DNA of 6,531 nucleotides, taken from Bacillota bacterium (GTDB taxonomy: Bacteria > Bacillota > Clostridia > Christensenellales > UBA1242). A program made the translations under genes and the position numbers. The notes below the pieces were generated by a model, which made no database searches, was not told the DNA's origin, and was given only the letters and a program-made list of their open reading frames with translations. Positions 1-5,162 of this stretch are shown here, piece after piece. The stretch spans positions 1 to 6,531 of the forward strand of contig WQSK01000055.1 of NCBI GenBank assembly GCA_009787915.1. The letters are read 5' to 3'. The stretch's first letter is position 1. The number at the start of each line of letters is the position of its first letter.

Positions 1-193
1 CTTGAACGGAGGTAACACAAAAATGTTTTGCAACCTCGGGGTAAACTTCCCTGGTGATTTTAAGCATCTTCCCCGCGTCAACAACAAGTTTTACAGCATA
101 ACTGAGATATTGATAGCCTTTAACGTTAGGCATTATTCCAATACTTCTGAAAGTGTCAGAAATGTATTTGTCAAAAGCGAATTCTTTGGTCAT
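1..193 (-). CDS. Spo0A C-terminal-domain protein without receiver domain (3' end cut by window edge)
   Basis: The 64 visible residues match the start of the Spo0A effector domain (Spo0A_C), the DNA-binding half of the sporulation master regulator. Visible signatures are an IG motif at residues 18-19, VKGYQYL at about 24-30 and a YPEVAKHF segment at about 51-58, resembling B. subtilis 'IKGYLYL' and 'YPDIAKKF'. The recognition helix lies beyond the left edge. Translation starts at ATG 193. An in-frame TAA only three codons upstream (203-205) rules out an N-terminal phospho-receiver domain, so the protein cannot be controlled by the usual aspartate phosphorelay. A promoter sits directly upstream, with its -10 six bases before the ATG, and 0A-box-like sites lie further upstream. 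It may be an auxiliary or competing regulator of Spo0A targets (inference). The family call is firm; the role is open. Confidence 0.88.
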   Translation of the reverse strand, partial: MTKEFAFDKYISDTFRSIGIMPNVKGYQYLSYAVKLVVDAGKMLKITREVYPEVAKHFCVTSVQ

Positions 194-230
194 TTTGTCA
201 ATTTAACAATACCGAAACAGATTGTCAAAA
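167..230 (+). repeat. Three TTGTCAA-type repeats at 27-bp pitch
   Basis: Three near-identical ten-base elements occur on the plus strand: tttgtcaaaa (167-176), tttgtcaatt (194-203) and attgtcaaaa (221-230). Their starts are exactly 27 bp apart. All fit the loose Spo0A consensus TTTGTCRAA. The right-most is also the reverse complement of the -35 hexamer, the middle one lies between the -10 and the start codon, and the left-most is inside the coding region. They may be regulator sites, or partly coincidence from AT-rich promoter DNA. Confidence 0.4.
200..228 (-). promoter_or_regulatory. Sigma-A-type promoter of the Spo0A-domain gene
   Basis: Reading the minus strand, a perfect -35 TTGACA (223-228) is followed by a 17-bp spacer and TAAATT (200-205), preceded by the extended -10 dinucleotide TG. 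The -10 matches the consensus at 4 of 6 positions. Six bases (GACAAA) separate it from the ATG, so the predicted transcript starts at or very near the A of the start codon and would be leaderless. No Shine-Dalgarno sequence is visible. An imperfect inverted repeat (203-210 with 221-228, 7 of 8 matching) spans both elements and could serve as an operator. Confidence 0.65.
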
Positions 231-248
231 TTTCACAATGTAGAAATA

Positions 249-266
249 TGTCGAATTAAGTCGAAA
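249..266 (+). promoter_or_regulatory. Tandem 0A-box-like sites upstream of the Spo0A-domain gene
   Basis: On the plus strand there is an exact 0A-box core TGTCGAA at 249-255. Ten bases further on lies AGTCGAAA (259-266), one mismatch from the same core. The known Spo0A site is TTTGTCRAA with core TGTCGAA, and tandem boxes spaced by about one helical turn are typical of Spo0A-bound promoters. The pair straddles the stop codon of the FAD oxidoreductase and lies about 21 bp upstream of the -35 of the Spo0A-domain gene. The site is short, and chance copies occur elsewhere in the window, so binding is an inference. Confidence 0.45.
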
Positions 267-1629
267 TTATTTCCAACGGTTCGGTCGAAGGGTTATTTAT
301 GATTTTTCCGCACTTTGAAAACCGCGAGCCATGACACGGGCAATCCCATGTTTGTTCATCACGATTCCATTTAAGATTACACCCCATGTGCGGACATTTC
401 GGGTTTCCATTAACCAAGTTCCCCGCAAACGACGCGGCAATAACCCCCACATTTTCAATAGTTTCAATAATGTTTGCGAGGAGGACATTTCTTTGTGGCG
501 AGTAAATGTTTGCCGAAAACGGCGCATCAACCGAGAGTTCACCCTTTATCATATCTACTATAACCCCTGCGGCGATGTATGAACTGGTCATCCCCCACTT
601 GTTAAAGCCTGAAACAACAAAAACGTTGTCGGCAAAGTGCGAATACCGACCCGCGTAAGGCAACAAATCAAGGGTCATGCAATCTTGGGCGCAATAGCGC
701 ACAGTCACGTTACTGTCTTTGAAATATCGACGAATGTGCCTTTCTACGATTTGGTACTTTGACTTTTTTGGTTTTTCACCCGTGCGAAAAGACGCACCGT
801 CAATCAAAATATTCTCGCCGACCCTGCGGTATTCAAAACCTTTTTGGTCAATAGATTCAAAACTCTGACCTTTGCAAAAATCTGGGTTTGAACCCTTGAT
901 TGCGATACAATAGTTTTGCTCTTGATACATCTTAAGCCAATAAAACCCTGGCAAATTTATATACGGAAAGTGCGTTGCTACAACAAAGTGTTTTGCCGAA
1001 ACCGAATATTCCCCGACTTTTAAAACCTCGCCGTCTGGGGCTTCTTTAACCATTGTGCCGCAAAAAATCTTGCCACCCGCCTTTATTATCGCGTTCGCCA
1101 AACAAATGGATAATTTCACGGGGTTAAACTGATATGAACCCGAACATTTTATTGCGAATTTTGTCCTGTAAGGCAAATTTGCTTTCGTCCGCACAACCCC
1201 ATGGCGCAAATCATCGTAGGTTTTAAGTTCTTTTTCGAGATGACACTTGCCCTTCCATTTTTTTGAAAACAAGATATAATCAATCGGCTCGAGGTCAATT
1301 TCCCACTTTTCTTTCCAAACAAGTTCAACAATTTCTTTGATAGCCATTTTTGCGTCGGAAAAATATTTACTCGCCACCGATATGTCGTGTTTTTTCCTAA
1401 TTCGATGGTAAATGTCGTCGTGTGCATAGGTCAAAATCGCGGTCGAACCCATAGTTGTTCCGCTTGCAATCTTGTTGGCTTCCAGGACAACAACCCTTTT
1501 GCCCTCTTTCACCAAACGATACGCACACCACAAACCCGCGATACCACCACCGATGACACACACATCAAAAGTCACATCACCCGAGAGTTTTTCAAATGTC
1601 GGAACTTTGCCCTGCCAAATCGTCGCCAC
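256..1629 (-). CDS. FAD-dependent oxidoreductase with C-terminal Rieske [2Fe-2S] domain
   Basis: This 457-residue protein combines a DAO-type flavin oxidoreductase with a Rieske cluster domain, an architecture common in clostridia and bacilli. The FAD-binding GGGIAG lies at residues 27-32, followed by a VVLEA strand at 47-51. The second part of the FAD fold (VVSGFNKWGMTSS) is at about 338-350. Rieske ligands are C412/H414 and C430/H433, with C417 and C432 placed to form the disulfide seen in bc1-type Rieske proteins. It presumably transfers electrons between an unknown substrate and an unknown partner in the cytoplasm; no signal peptide is visible. The chosen start is GTG at 1629; no ATG lies between it and the in-frame stop at 1657-1659. 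The N-terminal pattern (W, P, F, L, GD before the FAD strand) matches full-length family members. The substrate cannot be predicted. Confidence 0.93.
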   Translation of the reverse strand: MATIWQGKVPTFEKLSGDVTFDVCVIGGGIAGLWCAYRLVKEGKRVVVLEANKIASGTTMGSTAILTYAHDDIYHRIRKKHDISVASKYFSDAKMAIKEIVELVWKEKWEIDLEPIDYILFSKKWKGKCHLEKELKTYDDLRHGVVRTKANLPYRTKFAIKCSGSYQFNPVKLSICLANAIIKAGGKIFCGTMVKEAPDGEVLKVGEYSVSAKHFVVATHFPYINLPGFYWLKMYQEQNYCIAIKGSNPDFCKGQSFESIDQKGFEYRRVGENILIDGASFRTGEKPKKSKYQIVERHIRRYFKDSNVTVRYCAQDCMTLDLLPYAGRYSHFADNVFVVSGFNKWGMTSSYIAAGVIVDMIKGELSVDAPFSANIYSPQRNVLLANIIETIENVGVIAASFAGNLVNGNPKCPHMGCNLKWNRDEQTWDCPCHGSRFSKCGKIINNPSTEPLEIIST

Positions 1630-1635
1630 CCAAAT

Positions 1636-1641
1636 ATTATT
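1636..1641 (-). promoter_or_regulatory. Possible -10 element before the FAD/Rieske gene
   Basis: AATAAT on the minus strand (5 of 6 matches to TATAAT) ends six bases before the GTG start, the same geometry as the two better promoters in this window. No convincing -35 is found 16-18 bp upstream. The gene could instead be read through from the small gene that ends 27 bp upstream. No Shine-Dalgarno sequence is evident. Confidence 0.3.
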
Positions 1642-1656
1642 GCCTAATATTAAAAT

Positions 1657-1866
1657 TTAAATTGCGAACGTGTCCGCAAACTCTTTGTCAAGGCGTTCGT
1701 TAATGCCTTCATTCATTTCCTTACGGATTTGTTTGTTCTTGGCGATGGTTTTGCCAATATACCCTACGGCAATTTGTGGGGCAAGAATCACACAAAATGC
1801 TTTAAGCGCACCTTCATTTAATCGTGTACGCAATTCTGACTCTTCATATTTTTCAATAATGCTCAT
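1657..1866 (-). CDS. Small membrane-like protein, paralogue of its upstream neighbour
   Basis: This 69-residue protein of unknown family has one hydrophobic stretch (about 19-41, from EGALKAF to GYIGKTIA) and a charged, probably helical tail (about 46-67, with EMNEGINERLDKEF). The tail is nearly the same as that of the 131-residue protein encoded just upstream, and both have an EGA motif at the start of a hydrophobic segment. It therefore looks like a shortened paralogue lacking the middle region. It starts at ATG 1866, five bases after the neighbour's stop, so co-transcription and perhaps coupled translation are likely; a GGGGG run lies about 12 bases upstream. One possibility is a single-pass or peripheral membrane protein whose tail interacts with the same partner as the neighbour. 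The conserved tail in two adjacent ORFs supports both being real. Confidence 0.7.
   Translation of the reverse strand: MSIIEKYEESELRTRLNEGALKAFCVILAPQIAVGYIGKTIAKNKQIRKEMNEGINERLDKEFADTFAI
1682..1701 (-). repeat. 20-bp exact direct repeat, copy in the 69-residue gene
   Basis: These twenty bases are identical to 1900-1919 and lie at the equivalent place in the two small genes, encoding the N-E-R-L-D-K-E part of their shared tail. Similarity continues on both sides with mismatches. This points to gene duplication rather than a mobile repeat. Confidence 0.9.
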
Positions 1867-1871
1867 TTTGA

Positions 1872-2267
1872 TTACAAACCCCCAAGGATTTCACCAAGTT
1901 CTTTGTCAAGGCGTTCGTTGATACCTTTGTTCATTTCGTCTTTGATTTCTTTTTGCCAGTCATATTCACGCTTGAGGTCGCCTATCATGCTATCACCCCA
2001 TGCCTCAAGTTTCATGACCTCAGAAAGTTTCTTCCCTAATGGGATACAAGTTGCCAAAGAAAAAGCAGCGCCAATACCAGCCCCGATGGTTCCTGGTGTG
2101 CCAACTGGTCCAAACAAAATATCAGTCACACCGCTGTCAATTAGTTGCCCAGTTAACATGCCCGCCATCACTGGAACCTTCAATGCGGGAAGATAGGTTG
2201 CCATAAAGCATGCGAATTTTGCACCTTCGACAACGTGTTCTTTAACAATATTTCCATATTCACTCAT
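1872..2267 (-). CDS. Small hydrophobic protein of unknown function with conserved C-terminal tail
   Basis: This is a 131-residue protein that I do not recognise. Two hydrophobic, Gly/Ala-rich regions (about 15-43 and 48-77) could be membrane helices or a membrane-inserting hairpin; the second contains the glycine-rich stretch GTPGTIGAGIGAAF. A charged tail follows (about 95-127, with EIKDEMNKGINERLDKEL), shared with the 69-residue protein encoded next. The start at ATG 2267 is set by a near-consensus promoter whose -10 ends six bases upstream, implying a leaderless transcript. The gene begins a new transcription unit, and the -35 of its promoter overlaps the stop codon of the dipicolinate synthase paralogue. 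Glycine-rich hydrophobic segments of this sort occur in several small membrane-active proteins, but no function can be assigned from this alone. Confidence 0.75.
   Translation of the reverse strand: MSEYGNIVKEHVVEGAKFACFMATYLPALKVPVMAGMLTGQLIDSGVTDILFGPVGTPGTIGAGIGAAFSLATCIPLGKKLSEVMKLEAWGDSMIGDLKREYDWQKEIKDEMNKGINERLDKELGEILGGL
1900..1919 (-). repeat. 20-bp exact direct repeat, copy in the 131-residue gene
   Basis: This is the partner of 1682-1701, located 218 bp away, encoding the same residues of the common tail. Such a repeat could support recombination that would fuse or delete the smaller gene. Confidence 0.9.
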
Positions 2268-2273
2268 GTTCGC

Positions 2274-2301
2274 ATTATAGCATGGGGGGGGTAAATGTCA
2301 A
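2274..2301 (-). promoter_or_regulatory. Near-consensus sigma-A promoter with C8 tract in spacer
   Basis: On the minus strand a perfect TTGACA (2296-2301) and a perfect TATAAT (2274-2279) are separated by 16 bp, and the -10 is extended by TG at the right position. The spacer consists of TTTA, eight consecutive C and ATGC. Six bases (GCGAAC) separate the -10 from the ATG of the 131-residue protein, so transcription should start at the start codon. The -35 overlaps the TGA of the upstream dpaA paralogue, so there is no room for a terminator between the units. Confidence 0.82.
2284..2291 (-). repeat. Eight-base C homopolymer in promoter spacer
   Basis: Eight consecutive G on the plus strand (C on the transcribed-gene sense strand) lie between the -35 and -10 hexamers of the promoter for the small membrane-like pair. 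With eight bases the spacer is 16 bp; nine would give the optimal 17 and seven would give 15. Homopolymers at this place are known slippage switches in other bacteria. Confidence 0.9.
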
Positions 2302-3011
2302 TACTCAATTTTAACCCTGTTTGCATTTAATGTCATTTGTTTCAATTTAACATTTCGCTGAATACTATCAAACGCGATTCGGGCCGCCTCCACAGGACTA
2401 TACACCCCTGGCAATCCAGGCAAGATTTGATAATCAATAGCCTCAGTATCGCCAGATATCCCATATGGCGGAGAAGCCAATTCGTACACTTTTGTCGCAG
2501 GTGCAAATTCGCGCGCGTCAACAACATTTTTTGGAATCGTGTTTATAACAATGTCAAAATCTTTAAGTGGTGCACTTTCAAAAAATGCTTTTTCCCCATA
2601 CTTTTCTAAAAACTCTTGTTTTTTATCTTGGTTAAAATCTAACAAATGTAAATCGGCACCTGTAAATACGCGCTCTATTTGCGTTGCAAGTTTCCCCCAA
2701 CCCATGAGCAAAATTTTTTTCTGCAAAGTCCCATGTTCTTCAAGGAATATCTTTTTCATTGCAAGCGCAGTCAAGTAATTGTTGTCACGAACAAATTCTT
2801 CGTCAGTTGATAAACGAACATAGTCGAAAACATGCTTGTACTCACAGGCATCATCTGGAACTTTACCCCTAGGCTCTATGAATAAAACACATTTGCTCTT
2901 GTCAACCTCGCTGTTAATATCTGCGGTTGGGATATCTTGGGCTTGGCATAACTCTTTCATCGCCTCAACGCGTTTGTCTTTAGAGTTATAGTTAAAAACA
3001 ATTGTGTACAA
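2298..3011 (-). CDS. dpaA: Dipicolinate synthase subunit A-like paralogue (A domain only)
   Basis: This 237-residue protein is about 60% identical by eye to the first 225 residues of the fused synthase encoded upstream. Shared features are the nucleotide-binding MGWGKLAT (103-110), INTIP (156-160), ELASPPYG (177-184) and LPGLPG (197-202); B. subtilis DpaA has the corresponding GLGRTG, INTIP and APGLPG motifs. DpaA with DpaB oxidises the DapA product to dipicolinic acid in the mother cell. This copy has no flavoprotein half and ends in a short divergent tail, so it may pair with the B half of the fusion, regulate it, or have another substrate. The only available start is TTG 3011, since a stop lies two codons upstream. 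It has the best Shine-Dalgarno in the window (AGGGG about six bases upstream), inside the last codons of the preceding gene, consistent with coupled translation. Confidence 0.85.
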   Translation of the reverse strand: MYTIVFNYNSKDKRVEAMKELCQAQDIPTADINSEVDKSKCVLFIEPRGKVPDDACEYKHVFDYVRLSTDEEFVRDNNYLTALAMKKIFLEEHGTLQKKILLMGWGKLATQIERVFTGADLHLLDFNQDKKQEFLEKYGEKAFFESAPLKDFDIVINTIPKNVVDAREFAPATKVYELASPPYGISGDTEAIDYQILPGLPGVYSPVEAARIAFDSIQRNVKLKQMTLNANRVKIEY

Positions 3012-3014
3012 GCC

Positions 3015-3887
3015 TTACCCCTGTTCAAACGCCGAGATGTCGCTTGTCACATCAAAAATTACCTTGCCCCCAATCGTAAAGTCATACCTCACGGTTGTGA
3101 TAATTGTTTCCTTTATAATACGTGTCATTTTGCCGCGAATCGGCGCAAAGAGTTCATTCAAATTCTGGGCACTTTCCACCGCCGTGATTTCAAGACGTTT
3201 TTTCCGCCTCCCAAAACCCTGTGTTACAACAAGGCGGTTGTCCTCCAACGCCCGAACCCGTGCACCCCGATATGTTGCAAGGCGATATTCTTTGCCCTCG
3301 AAATGAATCACGCAAATTTTTCCGCGGAACCGAAGTCCCATATACGGAATTGTCGCACACATGGCGGCTATGGATAGGTCTTTGTTTTCCGAAAAAGAAT
3401 TACATTGCGACCAAAGATATTTTTTAGGAAACGACCTACCCCAATCTCCCTCTATATAGCCGTCTGCCTCATCAAAAATATGTTCGGACTCGTCAATTGA
3501 AAACGCCCCTGAAACCATGTGGTTCATGCTTGTAATTCTATGACGACATTCCATAAATGGAAAAAACCTAAAAAAGCCCATAGCATCGTACTTGATTGGT
3601 GAAAAAGGACCAAATTTTAGGTCGCACTTGATTTTTACCAAACCATTATCGAGGTCAAGGGTCATACCTTCTTTTGAAACAACATTGTTTCCAATCGAAA
3701 CGCGGAATTGTTTTTTGTCAGAGTTGTATTCTTTTTGGTCGAACTCGAACCAATGTGCGCTGTCACGTGTGATGACTTGAACAAATGAGACACTGTCTTT
3801 TTTCGCAACGTTTCGCCCAAAAATTACCGCCGTCACAAATTTGTCGTCTACGCACTTCACATAGTAACCATCAAAACCTTTTTTCAT
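3015..3887 (-). CDS. Tocopherol cyclase-like (lipocalin-type) protein
   Basis: This 290-residue protein resembles the tocopherol cyclase-like family found as short forms in many Bacillota. The diagnostic segment is at about 143-165, with GYIEGDWGRSFPKKYLW followed by QCNSF. The remainder is rich in alternating hydrophobic strands, fitting the two-lobed beta-barrel expected of the family. No signal peptide is visible. Bacterial members are not expected to make tocopherol; binding or cyclising a hydrophobic ligand is a guess. It lies 23 bp after the fused dipicolinate synthase and 3 bp before the A-only paralogue, so it is almost certainly co-expressed with spore genes and may act during sporulation. 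The start is ATG 3887; no clear Shine-Dalgarno is seen, although a TATACA lies five bases upstream. The family call is good; the role is unknown. Confidence 0.8.
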   Translation of the reverse strand: MKKGFDGYYVKCVDDKFVTAVIFGRNVAKKDSVSFVQVITRDSAHWFEFDQKEYNSDKKQFRVSIGNNVVSKEGMTLDLDNGLVKIKCDLKFGPFSPIKYDAMGFFRFFPFMECRHRITSMNHMVSGAFSIDESEHIFDEADGYIEGDWGRSFPKKYLWSQCNSFSENKDLSIAAMCATIPYMGLRFRGKICVIHFEGKEYRLATYRGARVRALEDNRLVVTQGFGRRKKRLEITAVESAQNLNELFAPIRGKMTRIIKETIITTVRYDFTIGGKVIFDVTSDISAFEQG

Positions 3888-3910
3888 GGCAATGTATATG
3901 CGAAAGTTTC

Positions 3911-5158
3911 CTATGCAATAACAATTGGCTGTATTTGTTTTCCCAAGAGTGCCGCGTCAATCGTGTCTTTTGCCCGCGAAAAGTCGCACACCATTGAAAA
4001 CGGTTTGTTCACATAGTCATCTTGACCATATGGGATAAAGTAATAACACTTGCGGTTCAAAAGTGTCCCAATGTTCGAGGCATTACCTGACAGCGCGTCG
4101 TTGGTACTGATGCCAATTATGCAGGGCTTCGAGTTTCTTAAAAGTGCCTTTACCGCCATAGTAACGGGGGTGTCAGTGACCGCGTTTGTGAGTTTCGCAA
4201 TCGTGTTCCCCGTCGCTGGCAAAACCAAAGAAGCAGCAATTTCTTTTTTTGATGACAAAACCTCTGCCCCCGCGATTGTTGTTATAATCGCATTGCCCGT
4301 GATTCGGATGATGTCTTTTCTAAAATACTCTATATCAACAAATCTGTTTGGCAAGTTCGCATTCTGTGACAACACGGGGATAAGTTTATAGTACTTTGTC
4401 AGTTCTTCAAGAACTGGAAGAAGTTTCAAATAACAACAACTCGATGCATTGATACACAAAACAATAGTCGGTTTTGATTCTTGGATTTTTAGGAACCGCT
4501 CTATCGCATCAAAGGCAATAGTCGCCGCTTTGGTTGGACTATACACACCTGGGAGCCCTGGCAAGATTCGGTAATCAATAACCGAAGTATCCCCCGAAAC
4601 CCCATATGGCGCGGATGCAAGTTCAAACACCGTTGTTCCCTTTTTAAAATCGCCCGAGTTCACGATATTTTTTGGAATTGTATTAATAACAATGTCAAAA
4701 TCTTTAAGTGGCGCGGTTTCAAAATACGCCTTGTCACCGTACTTGGGCATAAGTTCTTGAACCTTGTATTTGTTAAAGTTCAAAATGTGTATATCTGTGT
4801 CCGTAAAAACACGTTCAAGTTGACTCGTCAATTTCCCCCACCCCATGATGAGAACCTTTTTCTTGGTCGTTCCATATTCTTTTAGAAAAATCTTTTTCAA
4901 AGCCAACGCTGTTAAATAATTATTATCACGAATAAAGTCCTCGTCCATCGACAAGCGGGCATAGTCAAAAACATATTTGTATTCACTAGAATCAGCGGGG
5001 GCTTTTGCCCTTGGTTCAACAAAAAGTATCGCCTTGCGTCTGTCGAACTCGTCGTTTATGTCGGCGGTTGCTATGCCCTTGCTTTTACAAATACGGGCAA
5101 GGGCCGCAACACGTTTGTCTTTTGATGCTTTATTTAAAACAAAAGTATATGTACTCAT
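3911..5158 (-). CDS. dpaA/dpaB: Fused dipicolinate synthase, subunits A and B in one chain
   Basis: The 415 residues make a natural fusion of the two spoVF subunits. Residues 1 to about 225 are the DpaA dehydrogenase part: MGWGKLT (105-111) is the nucleotide-binding loop, INTIP lies at 158-162, ELASAPYG at 179-186 and LPGLPG at 199-204. Residues about 229-415 are the DpaB flavoprotein part: PATGN at 314-318, the TNAVTDTPV segment around 324-332, GISTNDAL at 349-356 and PYGQDD at 376-381, closely following B. subtilis DpaB. Together they make dipicolinic acid for the spore core. The A part is about 70 residues shorter than Bacillus DpaA, mostly in the N-terminal lobe. It starts at ATG 5158, four bases after the aspartokinase stop; no Shine-Dalgarno is visible, though TATATA lies five bases upstream. 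There is no stop or frameshift at the junction. Confidence 0.94.
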   Translation of the reverse strand: MSTYTFVLNKASKDKRVAALARICKSKGIATADINDEFDRRKAILFVEPRAKAPADSSEYKYVFDYARLSMDEDFIRDNNYLTALALKKIFLKEYGTTKKKVLIMGWGKLTSQLERVFTDTDIHILNFNKYKVQELMPKYGDKAYFETAPLKDFDIVINTIPKNIVNSGDFKKGTTVFELASAPYGVSGDTSVIDYRILPGLPGVYSPTKAATIAFDAIERFLKIQESKPTIVLCINASSCCYLKLLPVLEELTKYYKLIPVLSQNANLPNRFVDIEYFRKDIIRITGNAIITTIAGAEVLSSKKEIAASLVLPATGNTIAKLTNAVTDTPVTMAVKALLRNSKPCIIGISTNDALSGNASNIGTLLNRKCYYFIPYGQDDYVNKPFSMVCDFSRAKDTIDAALLGKQIQPIVIA

Positions 5159-5162
5159 GAAT

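Noticed and set aside
2..259. Plus-strand ORF of 85 codons at the left edge
   Set aside because: The opposite strand encodes a clear Spo0A effector domain and carries a promoter placed for it.
2284..2291. Homopolymer as a simple sequencing artefact
   Set aside because: A length error of one base is possible, but the perfect hexamers on both sides with a near-optimal spacer favour a real tract; kept as a finding with that caution.
3004..3306. Plus-strand ORF of 100 codons
   Set aside because: It is antisense to the tocopherol-cyclase-like gene and has no family resemblance.
4050..4391. Plus-strand ORF of 113 codons
   Set aside because: It lies wholly opposite the conserved flavoprotein half of the fused dipicolinate synthase, whose motifs leave no doubt about the coding strand; no recognisable domain.
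5041..5047. Exact 0A-box core TGTCGAA inside the fused dipicolinate synthase gene
   Set aside because: It is inside coding sequence, single, and not near a start; treated as chance, and it shows that the short motif does occur at random.
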